This document shows positions 38,354-46,831 of a stretch of 64,000 nt of DNA, piece after piece. Source of the stretch: Erythrobacter sp. (lineage in GTDB: Bacteria; Pseudomonadota; Alphaproteobacteria; Sphingomonadales; Sphingomonadaceae); assembly GCA_025698865.1 (NCBI GenBank), contig JAILWQ010000006.1, positions 1 through 64,000 of the forward strand, written 5' to 3'. The translations under genes and the position numbers were made by a program. Each line of letters opens with the position of its first letter. Within the stretch, counting starts at the first letter, position 1. The notes under the pieces were generated by a model. The model saw nothing but the letters and a program-made list of their open reading frames with translations, ran no database searches and was not told the origin of the DNA.

Positions 38354-39277
38354 ATGAACGAACCCGGCGCGAACCCACCCCGATCCGAATCGCGAACCGG
38401 CCTCTACGCCGCGATCGGCGCCTATGTGATCTGGGGCTTCTTCCCGCTCTACCTGCTGCTTGTCGCGGAAGTGCCGCCGATAGAGTTCGTCGCATGGCGG
38501 ATCATCTGGACGCTCCCGGTCTGCATCGTGATCGTGCTGGTCCGTCGGCAATGGCCCCAGATCAGGGCCGCATTGACGAACGCCCGCGTCCTCACCCGGC
38601 TTCTGCTGTCCTCGGTCCTCATCGCGATCAACTGGTTCACCTATGTCTGGGCGGTGCAGAGCGGTTACGTGCTCGCGGCCAGCCTCGGCTACTACATCAA
38701 CCCCCTGTTCAACGTCCTCCTCGGCACGATGCTGCTGAAGGAGCGGCTGAGCCGGGCGCAATGGATCGCGGTCGGGCTGGCCGGGATCGGCGTCGCCCTC
38801 CTGGCCGGCGGCGCGCTGACGACCTTGTGGATCAGCCTGACACTGGCGGTGAGTTTCGGGACCTACGGGCTGGTGAGAAAGCAGCTCGATGTCGGCTCGC
38901 TGCCCGGACTGACGATCGAGTCGGCACTGCTCCTGCTGCCCTCCGCCGGGATCGTGTGGTGGTATGCGGATCGCTTCGGCTCGGCTTTCGCGGTCTCCCC
39001 CGGCCTCAGCGCGGCGATCGCGCTCGGCGGCGTGGTAACCGCCGTGCCGCTGCTGATGTTCGCGGTGGCGGCGCGGCGGCTGCCCTATTCGATGCTCGGC
39101 TTCGTGCAGTTTCTCGCGCCCAGTGTGGTCTTCATCCTCGGCCTCACCGTCTTCCGCGAGGAGCTGCGACCGGCGCAGCTCGCCTGCTTCGCCTGCATCT
39201 GGGCGGCCGCGGCGATCTTCGTATGGGACCTGTGGCACCGCAGCCGGGCCCGCGCGGCGGCGGCCCGGCCGCTCTAG
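38354..39277 (+). CDS. rarD: EamA-family transporter RarD
   Basis: The 307-residue protein has ten hydrophobic helices in the EamA/DMT arrangement. The start [21 protein letters not shown] and [23 protein letters not shown] are typical of the RarD subgroup. The substrate is not established for the family. The ATG at 38354 is preferred over one at 38318. Its TAG stop shares bases with the pyrC stop on the other strand. Confidence 0.88.
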   Translation: MNEPGANPPRSESRTGLYAAIGAYVIWGFFPLYLLLVAEVPPIEFVAWRIIWTLPVCIVIVLVRRQWPQIRAALTNARVLTRLLLSSVLIAINWFTYVWAVQSGYVLAASLGYYINPLFNVLLGTMLLKERLSRAQWIAVGLAGIGVALLAGGALTTLWISLTLAVSFGTYGLVRKQLDVGSLPGLTIESALLLLPSAGIVWWYADRFGSAFAVSPGLSAAIALGGVVTAVPLLMFAVAARRLPYSMLGFVQFLAPSVVFILGLTVFREELRPAQLACFACIWAAAAIFVWDLWHRSRARAAAARPL

Positions 39278-40308
39278 CCGACCATCCGCCAGCCCAGTGT
39301 CTCGCCGGCGTGGAAGGGCACCACCGGCTCGCCGCCCCCATCGACCTCGTCCGGCACCACGACCTCGCCGCGCTCCAGCGTCACGCTCTCCGCATTGACC
39401 GGCAGGCCGTAGAAGCGCGGTCCGGCCAGCGAGGCGAAGGTCTCGAACCGGTCCAGCGCGTTCTCCTCGTCGAAGACCTGAAGGTAGCTTTCGAGCGCGA
39501 AGGGCGCGTTGAAGATGCCCGCGCAGCCGCAATCCGATTCCTTCGCCCCGCGATGATGCGGCGCGCTGTCCGTGCCGAGGAAGTAGCTGTCCGAACCGGA
39601 GGTCGCCGCCTTGCGCAGCGCCAGCCGGTGCTTCTCGCGCTTGGCGACCGGCAGGCAGTACATGTGCGGCCGGATGCCACCGACCAGTATCGCGTTGCGG
39701 TTGATGTGGAGGTGCTGCGGCGTGATCGTGGCTGCGACGTTCGGCCCGCTGCTCTCGACGAAAGCGACCGCGTCGGAGGTCGTGATGTGCTCGAAGATCA
39801 CCTTCAGTTCGGGCAGCCGGGCGACCAGCGGTTCGAGCACCCGGTCGATGAACACCGCCTCGCGGTCGAAGATGTCGATATCGGCGTCGACCACTTCGCC
39901 GTGGACGCAGAGCGGCATTCCGATCGCGGCCATGCGCTCGAGCACGCCCATGATGCTGGCGATGTCGGTCACCCCGCCCGCGGAGTTGGTGGTGGCGCCC
40001 GCCGGGTAGAGCTTGGCCGCGGTCAGCACGCCGTCCGCATGGCCCGCCGCGAGATCGTCAGCATCGCTGTGATTGGTGAGGTAGGCGGTCATCAGCGGGG
40101 TGAACACGATCCCTTCCGGCACGGCGGCGCGGATGCGGTCGCGATAGGCGCCTGCCATGGCGGTGGTGGTAACCGGCGGCGAGAGGTTGGGCATCACGAT
40201 CGCGCGGGCGAACTGGCGGGCGGTGTGCGGAACCACCGCGCGCATGGTCTCGCCGTCGCGGAAGTGGAGGTGCCAGTCGTCGGGGCGGCGGATGGCCAGG
40301 CGAGTCAT
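39274..40308 (-). CDS. pyrC: Dihydroorotase (class II, PyrC)
   Basis: The 344-residue enzyme has zinc ligands in [10 protein letters not shown] (HxH, about 12-14), the carbamylated Lys in [13 protein letters not shown] (about 98), His in CVHGEVVD and FEHITT, and the catalytic Asp in GTDSAPH. It closes carbamoyl aspartate to dihydroorotate in pyrimidine synthesis. The ATG at 40308 follows GGGGAGGGG. pyrE, another gene of the pathway, lies about 18 kb away in this window. Confidence 0.95.
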   Translation of the reverse strand: MTRLAIRRPDDWHLHFRDGETMRAVVPHTARQFARAIVMPNLSPPVTTTAMAGAYRDRIRAAVPEGIVFTPLMTAYLTNHSDADDLAAGHADGVLTAAKLYPAGATTNSAGGVTDIASIMGVLERMAAIGMPLCVHGEVVDADIDIFDREAVFIDRVLEPLVARLPELKVIFEHITTSDAVAFVESSGPNVAATITPQHLHINRNAILVGGIRPHMYCLPVAKREKHRLALRKAATSGSDSYFLGTDSAPHHRGAKESDCGCAGIFNAPFALESYLQVFDEENALDRFETFASLAGPRFYGLPVNAESVTLERGEVVVPDEVDGGGEPVVPFHAGETLGWRMVG

Positions 40309-40499
40309 CGGGGCCCCTCCCCTGTAGGACATGGACCGGGTGTTACACTGTCCTGAGGACGAAAAAACCGGGGGCGGACGGGCGCTGGATGCCGCACGGG
40401 AAGGGAGAACTCGCAAGCCATGTTCGCCCCATAACGCGCCGAACCGCTGTAGGACAGGCGCCACTTGATCCGCCGGTCCCCAAAGCCCAGCTTGGGCGC

Positions 40500-41240
40500 A
40501 TGACCGCAACCCGCCTGTTCGACCGCGCCGTGGTGCGCCTTTCCCCGCAGGACGAGGCGGAGGACGTCGCCGCCTTCCTCCAGGGCCTCGTCACCAACGA
40601 CGTGACCGGGACGCTGCCCGCCTATGCCGCGCTGCTGACGCCGCAGGGCAAGACGCTGTTCGATTTCCTCGTCTGGCCGGCGGGCGAGAACGGGCTGCTG
40701 CTCGATTGCGAGGCCGAGGCGGCCGAGGATCTGGCGAAGCGGCTCTCGCTCTACCGGCTGCGCCGCAAGATCGACATTGCCGTGGACCCGGAGGTCGCCG
40801 TCCACTGGCAACCCTTTCCGGGCGATGGCGGCGCGGCCGATCCGCGCCTTGCCGAACTCGGCCAGCGCTGGCTTGCGCCCGTGGCGGATACGGACGAGAG
40901 CGCCGACGATGCCTGGACAGCACACCGCCTGTCGCTCGGCGTGCCCGAGACCCGCGCGGACCTCGCGGACATATTGTGGCTGGAAACAAACGCGGTCGAG
41001 TTGAACGGCGTCGCCTTCGACAAGGGCTGTTATATCGGCCAGGAAAACACCGCGCGGATGAACTGGCGGCAGAAGGTCAATCGCCGGCTGGTCGTGGTGC
41101 CGATCGACCGGTCGGAGGAAAAGCGGCGCAAATCCGCCTATCCCGACCTCGGCTTCGCAGTCGACCATTTGCGGGTGGACGATATCGACGCCGGGCCGCT
41201 GCCCGACTGGCAGAAGGCGGCGCTCAGCGCGGCGGACTGA
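40500..41240 (+). CDS. ygfZ: Folate-binding YgfZ/CAF17 family protein
   Basis: The 246-residue GcvT-like protein has the signature K-G-C-Y-I-G-Q-E (about 179-186 in [14 protein letters not shown]) that defines YgfZ. It binds tetrahydrofolate and supports assembly or repair of certain [4Fe-4S] enzymes such as MiaB. It is shorter than E. coli YgfZ, as is normal in alphaproteobacteria. Divergent from pyrC. Its end overlaps the convergent TetR gene by 17 bp. Confidence 0.88.
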   Translation: MTATRLFDRAVVRLSPQDEAEDVAAFLQGLVTNDVTGTLPAYAALLTPQGKTLFDFLVWPAGENGLLLDCEAEAAEDLAKRLSLYRLRRKIDIAVDPEVAVHWQPFPGDGGAADPRLAELGQRWLAPVADTDESADDAWTAHRLSLGVPETRADLADILWLETNAVELNGVAFDKGCYIGQENTARMNWRQKVNRRLVVVPIDRSEEKRRKSAYPDLGFAVDHLRVDDIDAGPLPDWQKAALSAAD

Positions 41241-41823
41241 CCGCCGCCAGCGAATTGACCAGCATCCGCTCCGCCCGGTCGCGCGCGGCGGACGGCGAGA
41301 GGCCGAGCGAGCGCGACAGCGCCGATCCGATCAGCGCGTCGCCCATCGCCATCAGCACCAGAGCCAGCGTGTCCTGGTGGATGCGGCCTGTGTATTCGTG
41401 CCCGTCGGCCTCGCCCGGAGCAATCTCGTCGACCAGCTGATGGATGGTTTCCACGATCGGCGTCAGCGCGTCCTCGTTGCCGGTCAGGATCATCCAGCTG
41501 GCAAGCGCGCCCGCCCCCTCCTTGTCGAAAGCGTCGAAGGCGAGATCCACCACCTCGCGCGGATTGCCGAGCCCGGCACGGCTGGCCCGCACCGCCTCGG
41601 CGATGGTGTCGCACACGGTCCCGGCGAGATAGCCCGCCAGCGCCTTCTGCAGCCCTGCGGCCGAGCCGAAATGGTGGAGCAGATTGGCGTGCGTGCGGCC
41701 GATGCGCGCCGCCACGGCCTTGAGCGTCACCGATTGCGGCCCGGTCTCGATCAGCAGCTGGCGCGCCGCCTCCAGCGCGGCGAGGCGCGACTCCTCGGGG
41801 CTCAAACGCTTCCTGCTTGCCAC
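41224..41823 (-). CDS. TetR/AcrR-family regulator
   Basis: The 199-residue regulator has an N-terminal helix-turn-helix (about 15-60; SVTLKAVAARIGRTHANLLHHFGS) and a ligand-binding helical C-terminal domain. Start is GTG at 41821-41823 with AAGGA eight bases before. It is divergent from the first PF10118-type gene with only 30 bp between, so it probably controls that promoter and its own. The ligand is unknown; the gene pair downstream suggests lipid or hydrophobic compounds, but this is inference. Confidence 0.88.
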   Translation of the reverse strand: MASRKRLSPEESRLAALEAARQLLIETGPQSVTLKAVAARIGRTHANLLHHFGSAAGLQKALAGYLAGTVCDTIAEAVRASRAGLGNPREVVDLAFDAFDKEGAGALASWMILTGNEDALTPIVETIHQLVDEIAPGEADGHEYTGRIHQDTLALVLMAMGDALIGSALSRSLGLSPSAARDRAERMLVNSLAAVSPPR

Positions 41824-41853
41824 GTATTTATCCTTAATTTAGCGTTAGCCACC

Positions 41854-42801
41854 ATGACGTCACCGACCGAAGAGCTAGACCCGGTCCGACAGGACGGCAA
41901 GGCCCGCCCCGCCCCGGACACCCCCGTAGCGGACAACAGCGCGTTCGGCTTCGCCCGCAACAGCGCAACGCCGATGGAACACGAACTGATCGTGCGCGAC
42001 CGGCGGTTCGACCGGCAGCAAAAGAGCCCGCGCTGGTGGCATTCGGGCGATCCGGTGGCCACCGCGTGGTACAATTCGGTGAGCGCCAGCCTGCCGCGCG
42101 GCGAGGCGTTCTTCATCGACACGCTCAAGCCCTTCCGCGACGATCTGCCGCCCCGGCTGCGGGCCGAGGTGCGGGCCTTCAGCAAGCAGGAAGTGAACCA
42201 CACACGCGAGCACGTGGCCTTCAACCGCCTCGTCGCCGACCATGGCTACAATGTGGAAAGCATCGCGGAAGGCATCCAGGCGATGCTCGATTTGACCGAG
42301 GGGCGGCCGAAGGAATTCAACCTCGCGATCACCATCGCTCTCGAACATTTCGCCGCGATCATCAGCCGGCATCTGCTGGCCGACCCGCGCTATCTCGAGG
42401 GTGCCGATCCGGAAGCCGCCGAGATCTGGCGCTGGCACGCGATGGAGGAAATCGAGCACAAGGGGCTGGTGTTCGACGTCTGGCTCCACGCGACCAAGGA
42501 CTGGAGCGCGTGGAAACGCTACAAGACGCGCGCGCTGATCGCCCTGCTCATCACGAGGAAATATTTCGGCAACCGGGTGCGCGACGCGATCGGCCTGCTC
42601 GAACAGGACGGCTTCGACCGCCGGACCGCCAAGCGCAAGCTTCGCGCCTTCCTGTGGTGGAAGCCGGGTATGATGCGTCGGATGTTCGTCGAATGGGCGG
42701 CGATCCTGATGCCGGGCTTCCACCCATGGAAGCACGACGACCGCGCCCTGCTCGGCAAGACGCAGAGCGACTACGCCGCGGCGGTAATGCCAGCCGAGTA
42801 G
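41854..42801 (+). CDS. PF10118-type 'metal-dependent hydrolase' (first paralogue)
   Basis: The 315-residue soluble protein belongs to a family named predicted metal-dependent hydrolase. Its metal-like motifs are QEVNHTREH (about 112-120), ALEHF and WHAMEEIEHKG (about 196-206). The two ExxH units (EVNH, EIEH) plus spaced Glu are what a ferritin-like di-iron protein would show, so hydrolase may be the wrong label. The ATG at 41854 is 30 bp from the divergent TetR start. A second paralogue follows after 66 bp. No activity is known. Confidence 0.75.
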   Translation: MTSPTEELDPVRQDGKARPAPDTPVADNSAFGFARNSATPMEHELIVRDRRFDRQQKSPRWWHSGDPVATAWYNSVSASLPRGEAFFIDTLKPFRDDLPPRLRAEVRAFSKQEVNHTREHVAFNRLVADHGYNVESIAEGIQAMLDLTEGRPKEFNLAITIALEHFAAIISRHLLADPRYLEGADPEAAEIWRWHAMEEIEHKGLVFDVWLHATKDWSAWKRYKTRALIALLITRKYFGNRVRDAIGLLEQDGFDRRTAKRKLRAFLWWKPGMMRRMFVEWAAILMPGFHPWKHDDRALLGKTQSDYAAAVMPAE

Positions 42802-42806
42802 GCTTA

Positions 42807-42835
42807 TTGACATCGATGTAAGTAACGGCTACTTA
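42807..42835 (+). promoter_or_regulatory. Candidate promoter of the second PF10118-type gene
   Basis: TTGACA at 42807-42812, a consensus -35 box, is followed after 17 bp by TACTTA at 42830-42835. The -10 box is embedded in the palindrome at 42827-42852, so a repressor bound there would block RNA polymerase. Confidence 0.5.
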
Positions 42836-42852
42836 CACTCCTGTAAGTAGCC
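42827..42852. promoter_or_regulatory. Perfect 26-bp palindromic operator
   Basis: GGCTACTTACA (42827-42837) and TGTAAGTAGCC (42842-42852) are exact inverted repeats around CTCC. A further half-site GTAAGTA lies just upstream at 42818-42824. TTACA-N4-TGTAA is a common TetR-type operator core. It is 15 bp before the start of the second PF10118-type gene. The same palindrome is not present in the 30-bp gap at the adjacent TetR gene, so the cognate repressor may be encoded elsewhere. Confidence 0.8.
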
Positions 42853-42867
42853 AATGCGAGTCGCGCC

Positions 42868-43743
42868 ATGAACGCACCTGCCCATATCGATTTCGACAAC
42901 CGCACCGATCCCACGCCCCGCGATCTTCAGATCGTGGTCCGGGACGAACGCTTCAATCGCGGCACTACGCCGCGGCGCTGGTGGGCGGGCGAGCCTTTCG
43001 GCACCGCCTGGCACAATGCGCTCTCCGCCACGTTCCCGCGCGGAGAGGCGTTCTTCATCGAGGCGGTGAAGGCCCACCGTGAAGGCGCTCCGGCGAAGCT
43101 CGAGGCCGAGATCCGCGCTTTCGTGAAGCAGGAGATCAACCACACGCGCGAGCATATCGCCTTCAACCGGCTGGCCGAGGATCACGGTTACGACATCAAG
43201 GCGATCGACAAGCGTGTCGAGGAACTGCTCGCCCTGACCAAGGGGCGCCCGGCGATCGCCAATCTGGCGGTGACGATGGCGCTCGAGCATTACACCGCCA
43301 TGATGGCGCACGAATTCCTCGCCAACCCGCAGCATTTCGAGACCTCTGATGCGGAGGTGCGCGACATGTGGCGCTGGCACGCGGTCGAGGAGATTGAGCA
43401 CAAGGGCGTCGCCTACGACACCTGGAACCACGCGACGAAGGGCTGGAGCGCGTGGCGCCGCTGGCGGGTGCGCAGCCTCGTCATGGTGCTGGTGACCGGG
43501 CGCTTCTTCAAGAACCGCTGGATCGACGCGATGATGCTGCTCGAACAGGACGGCATAACCGGCTGGAAGGCGCGCTGGGGCCTGTTCAAGTACCTGACGG
43601 TGACTCCAGGCGTCGTGCGCCGTATCTTCCCCGCATGGCTCGCCTATTTCAAGCCGGGCTTCCACCCCTGGGACCACGACGATCGCGAACTGATCGGTCT
43701 CTACGAGGGCGAATTCACCGACGCCCTGATGCCGGCGGAATGA
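42868..43743 (+). CDS. PF10118-type 'metal-dependent hydrolase' (second paralogue)
   Basis: The 291-residue paralogue of the preceding protein shares QEINHTREHIAFNRL, ALEHYTAMM, WHAVEEIEHKG, HATKGWSAW and the C-terminal FHPWDHDDRELIG block. The same two ExxH pairs are present. The N-terminal extension of the first copy is missing here. It has its own promoter and operator rather than reading through from the first gene. A strong terminator ends the unit. Function unknown. Confidence 0.75.
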   Translation: MNAPAHIDFDNRTDPTPRDLQIVVRDERFNRGTTPRRWWAGEPFGTAWHNALSATFPRGEAFFIEAVKAHREGAPAKLEAEIRAFVKQEINHTREHIAFNRLAEDHGYDIKAIDKRVEELLALTKGRPAIANLAVTMALEHYTAMMAHEFLANPQHFETSDAEVRDMWRWHAVEEIEHKGVAYDTWNHATKGWSAWRRWRVRSLVMVLVTGRFFKNRWIDAMMLLEQDGITGWKARWGLFKYLTVTPGVVRRIFPAWLAYFKPGFHPWDHDDRELIGLYEGEFTDALMPAE

Positions 43744-43750
43744 GACAATA

Positions 43751-43781
43751 AAGGCCCCGCAAGCAAATGCGGGGCCTTTTT
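43751..43781 (+). terminator. Intrinsic terminator after the second PF10118-type gene
   Basis: AAGGCCCCGCA (43751-43761) pairs perfectly with TGCGGGGCCTT (43768-43778) around a 6-nt loop and is followed by a T run. It starts 8 bp after the stop codon and lies before the convergent GNAT gene. Confidence 0.9.
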
Positions 43782-43791
43782 GCATCCGGCA

Positions 43792-44328
43792 TCACGCCGC
43801 GCATTTCAGCTCGATGCGCGGGGCATCCTCGGCGAGATCGAGCGCGTATTCAACGCAGTCCGTCTCGCCGCCCCGGGCGCGGCTGAAGCGCCGCGCGATT
43901 ATGCCGGTTCGTCGGAACCCGGCCTTGCAGAGGACCTTGCCGGATGCCGGGTTGTCGGTGAAATGCCCGGCGACCAGCCGCTCGTGGCCGAGAAAGCGCG
44001 CCAGATCGACCAGCGCGCGGGCCGCTTCGGTGGCGAAGCCCCTGCCCCACCATGTCCTCGCGATCCAGTACCCGATCTCGACCTCGCCCGCCTGTTCGCC
44101 GAAGCCGGCGCTGCCGATCACGCCTTCGCCAGGCAGTTCGACGAGGAAATGGGGGACGCGCATGTCCTGCGCCATCGAGGCGAACTCCACCGCGTCTGCG
44201 TAACCATAGGGCCACGGCGCGCGGGCGAGATTGCCCACGATCGCTTCCTCTCCGATCGCGCTCAGGATCGCGCCGGCATCTTCGGGCCAGGCAGGCCGCA
44301 ACAGCAGCCTTTCGGTGACATGGAACAT
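43792..44328 (-). CDS. GNAT-family N-acetyltransferase
   Basis: The 178-residue protein matches the RimJ/RimL-like GNAT group: TERLLLRPAWPEDA at the start, IGYWIARTWWGRGFATEAARALVDLA with the acetyl-CoA-binding Q/RxxGxG/A-type loop, and NPASGKVLCKAGFRRTG. It would acetylate an amino group from acetyl-CoA; the substrate is unknown. The ATG at 44328 follows GGGGAGA. It is convergent with the PF10118 pair. Confidence 0.87.
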   Translation of the reverse strand: MFHVTERLLLRPAWPEDAGAILSAIGEEAIVGNLARAPWPYGYADAVEFASMAQDMRVPHFLVELPGEGVIGSAGFGEQAGEVEIGYWIARTWWGRGFATEAARALVDLARFLGHERLVAGHFTDNPASGKVLCKAGFRRTGIIARRFSRARGGETDCVEYALDLAEDAPRIELKCAA

Positions 44329-44438
44329 TCTCGGTCTCCCCGTAGGACCACGCTCCGGGCCTCCTAGGCCGGACACGTGACGTTTGCGTGATGGCGAAAC
44401 ACGATTTCGCCGCTGCGGTTTTTCGAGGGAGAAACGAC

Positions 44439-44486
44439 AAGAGGGAGACGGCCCCCTCCCTTGCGGAAAGGTCCCATCTCCCTCTT
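44439..44486 (-). terminator. Possible terminator of the rplU-rpmA operon
   Basis: AAGAGGGAGA (44439-44448) and TCTCCCTCTT (44477-44486) form a perfect 10-bp stem with a 28-nt loop that may fold further. It lies about 65 bp after rpmA in its direction. The T run is weak, so termination efficiency is uncertain. Confidence 0.35.
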
Positions 44487-44552
44487 CGTATGCCGGTCGT
44501 TAACCCGGCTGGGACCGTTCCGTCTGGACGATCCCTGTCACGGAGCGTCCGT

Positions 44553-44822
44553 TTATTCGGCTGCCTGCGCCATCATGTCTACCGACACGTATTTGCGCGA
44601 AAGCTTGCCGTCGTGGAATCGCACGACACCGTCGGTAAGCGCGAACAGCGTGTGGTCCTTGCCCATGCCGACATTGCTGCCCGGGTAGAACTTGGTGCCA
44701 CGCTGGCGCACGATAATGTTGCCGGCGACGACCTGCTCGCTGCCGAACTTCTTCACGCCGAGGCGACGACCGGCCGAATCGCGACCGTTGCGGGACGAAC
44801 CGCCTGCTTTCTTATGTGCCAT
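44553..44822 (-). CDS. rpmA: 50S ribosomal protein L27
   Basis: The 89-residue protein starts [27 protein letters not shown], the conserved L27 N-terminus that reaches the peptidyl-transferase centre, and contains [14 protein letters not shown]. The size is normal. It follows rplU by 12 bp in the usual rplU-rpmA operon. No Firmicutes-type N-terminal extension is present. Confidence 0.97.
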   Translation of the reverse strand: MAHKKAGGSSRNGRDSAGRRLGVKKFGSEQVVAGNIIVRQRGTKFYPGSNVGMGKDHTLFALTDGVVRFHDGKLSRKYVSVDMMAQAAE

Positions 44823-44834
44823 CGTCCGTGCTCC

Positions 44835-45356
44835 TTACTTGCTGTCGTCCGCCTTGGCGGCGGCTTTCTTGGCCGGCGCCTTCTTGGCGGCGGGCGTCTT
44901 GGTCTCGGTGGCTTCGGTGCCCGACTTCGCGGGCGCCGCATCCTTCTTCGGCGCGGCCTTCTTGGCCTTGGGCGCGGCGGCTTCCGAAGCTTCGGTCGTC
45001 TTGGGCGCGTCGTCCGACTTGGCGGCAGCCTTGGCAGGCGCGCTCTTCTCGGCCTTCGAATCGCCGACCTGGACGATCCGCAGCAGGGTCATCTGCTGGC
45101 GGTGACCGGCCTTGCGACGGTAGTTGTGGCGACGGCGCTTCTTGAAGACGGTGACCTTCTCGCTCTTCGCCTGGGCGATGATCTCGGCCGAAACCTGGAC
45201 CTTGCCGGCGTCGGCCAGATTGTCGCCTTCGCCCGCGAGCAGGACATCGCCCAGCGTAACGGTGTCACCGGCCTCGCCGGCCAGCTTCTCGACTGCGATC
45301 TTGTCTCCGGCGGCAACCCGGTACTGCTTGCCGCCCGTGCGCACGACTGCGAACAT
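44835..45356 (-). CDS. rplU: 50S ribosomal protein L21 with Ala/Lys-rich tail
   Basis: The first 100 residues are a standard L21: [20 protein letters not shown] at the start and [19 protein letters not shown], the rRNA-binding loop. About 70 further residues form a low-complexity Ala/Lys/Glu/Pro tail with no predicted fold. L21 binds 23S rRNA near L20. Similar tails occur in other alphaproteobacterial ribosomal proteins. First gene of the L21-L27 operon. Confidence 0.96.
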   Translation of the reverse strand: MFAVVRTGGKQYRVAAGDKIAVEKLAGEAGDTVTLGDVLLAGEGDNLADAGKVQVSAEIIAQAKSEKVTVFKKRRRHNYRRKAGHRQQMTLLRIVQVGDSKAEKSAPAKAAAKSDDAPKTTEASEAAAPKAKKAAPKKDAAPAKSGTEATETKTPAAKKAPAKKAAAKADDSK

Positions 45357-45468
45357 GGTGCTATTCTCTCGTTCAATTTGCTGTGCCGACACCTCCACCC
45401 GACGAATTCAGGCGAATGACCGACGCACCCGGCGACCCGCCCGATGGCAGGTTGCGGAAAGATGGTGG

Positions 45469-45497
45469 CCGTTAAGGGAAGACCCGCCGCAAGTCAA
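45469..45497 (-). promoter_or_regulatory. Candidate promoter of rplU-rpmA
   Basis: On the minus strand TTGACT (plus 45492-45497) is followed after 17 bp by TAACGG (plus 45469-45474), a fair sigma-70-type match. It would leave a leader of about 105 nt before rplU. The assignment is by pattern only. Confidence 0.4.
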
Positions 45498-45574
45498 CGC
45501 CGTTGCGGCGCGCGCATGCAGGAAATGCACCCTTCGCGCTGGCGCCGGGCGCGCCGCGTGCTAGAGGGAGCGCG

Positions 45575-46111
45575 ATGCACCGTCCAGCACCATCGCCATC
45601 GATCCCTTCGGCCGCTTTCGCGCTCGTACTCGCACTGGGGCTCGGGGCATGCCAGAGCGCCTCGGGCAATTATCCGTCGCTCGCCATTCGCGACATCGAG
45701 CGGGCGGAAGGGCAGTTCGAGCCTGTCGAAACCCCGCCGCTGGACGTTCCCGAAGTGCCCACCGGCCTGACCGGACCGCTGCCCGAACGCCTCGCCGCTC
45801 TTTCGCAGAGCGCGCGCGCGGCGCACGAACGCTTCCTCGCCGCCCGGCCCGGCGCCTCGCGGCTGACCGCCGCCGCCTCGGGCGCATCCATCGGCAGCGA
45901 CGCGTGGGCGAGCGCCGAAGTCGCGCTGTCGGACCTCGATTCGATCCGCAGCGACACGGCAATCGCGCTCGCCGATCTCGACAACCTCGCCATCGCGGCC
46001 GCGGTCCAGTCGGAGGAGCGGACCGCGATCGACGCCGCTCGGGCCGAGGTTCTTGCGCTGATCGTCGAGGAAGACAGCACGCTGCGGGATCTGCGGGCCC
46101 GGTTGCGCTAG
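45575..46111 (+). CDS. Lipoprotein of unknown function
   Basis: The 178-residue protein has a signal peptide with lipobox LGAC near residue 26 (FALVLALGLGACQS), then a Pro-rich linker and a mostly helical Ala-rich domain with heptad-like spacing (LAALSQSARAAHERFLAARPG... LRDLRARLR). It is probably a periplasmic coiled-coil-type lipoprotein. Family not recognised. It is divergent from rplU, and its stop overlaps that of the convergent moaE. Confidence 0.75.
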   Translation: MHRPAPSPSIPSAAFALVLALGLGACQSASGNYPSLAIRDIERAEGQFEPVETPPLDVPEVPTGLTGPLPERLAALSQSARAAHERFLAARPGASRLTAAASGASIGSDAWASAEVALSDLDSIRSDTAIALADLDNLAIAAAVQSEERTAIDAARAEVLALIVEEDSTLRDLRARLR

Positions 46112-46596
46112 TCCGGCGTGGTCCACCGCGCCAGATCGGCGTGATCCTCGCCGCGCGGTTCGACCCAGCGCCATTCGCCGTCCGGATCCGACCCGCGCCG
46201 CTCGCGCTTCCAGAACCACGCCGCGGATTTCAGGTGGTCCATCACGAACATCGTGGCATCGAAGGCGTCGCGCCGGTGGCGGGCCGCTGCGGCGACGAGG
46301 ACGATGGCATCGCCCGGCTGCATCACGCCGACCCGGTGCCAGGCGAGCACCCCGTCGAGCGAAAAGCGCGCGATCGCCTGCTGTGCCAGCGACTCCATGC
46401 CCGGCTGGGTCAGCGGCGCGTAATGGGTGAGTTCCAGCGCCTTCACGTCGCCGTCGGGGCGGACCTTGCCGAGAAAGGAGGCAATGGCGCCCGCCTCGCC
46501 GTGCGCCGCGTTGAACGCCGCCAGCCCCTCGCCAACCGAAAGGCCGCGATCGAGCAGGCGGATATCGGCGGGGCTGCGGACGGAGAGCCTAGCCAC
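46108..46596 (-). CDS. moaE: Molybdopterin synthase large subunit
   Basis: The 162-residue protein has MoaE features: GAIASFLGKVRPDGDVKALELTHY (shown in part), WHRVGVMQPGDAIVLVAAAARHR and FMVMDHLKSAAWFWKRE with the active-site Lys residues. With MoaD it converts cyclic pyranopterin monophosphate to molybdopterin. The likely start is the GTG at 46594-46596, which overlaps the moaD stop. It ends the moaA-moaD-moaE unit. Confidence 0.9.
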   Translation of the reverse strand: MARLSVRSPADIRLLDRGLSVGEGLAAFNAAHGEAGAIASFLGKVRPDGDVKALELTHYAPLTQPGMESLAQQAIARFSLDGVLAWHRVGVMQPGDAIVLVAAAARHRRDAFDATMFVMDHLKSAAWFWKRERRGSDPDGEWRWVEPRGEDHADLARWTTPD

Positions 46597-46831
46597 CCGA
46601 CACCGGAGGGAGCAGCGCCACTTCCTCGCCATCCTGCGCGGCGAGCGCGGTCTTGTCGGCAAGGACCTTGCCGGCGCAGGCGACATTGACCCGGTCGTCG
46701 CGCAATTGCCCGGCGACCTGCGGCCCGACACTCGCCAGCAGCCCATCCCAGTCGAGCGGCCCCGCGACTTCGCGCTCGCCCGCGCCGGCGAGGTCACTTA
46801 GCGGCCCCAGAAAGAGAATGCGGACCGCCAT
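46589..46831 (-). CDS. moaD: Molybdopterin synthase sulfur carrier subunit
   Basis: The 80-residue ubiquitin-fold protein starts [19 protein letters not shown] and ends in the essential Gly-Gly (LLPPVSGG) that becomes the thiocarboxylate. It delivers sulfur to MoaE's active site. Its ATG overlaps the moaA stop as TGATG, and its stop overlaps the moaE start, so all three are translationally coupled. Confidence 0.92.
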   Translation of the reverse strand: MAVRILFLGPLSDLAGAGEREVAGPLDWDGLLASVGPQVAGQLRDDRVNVACAGKVLADKTALAAQDGEEVALLPPVSGG

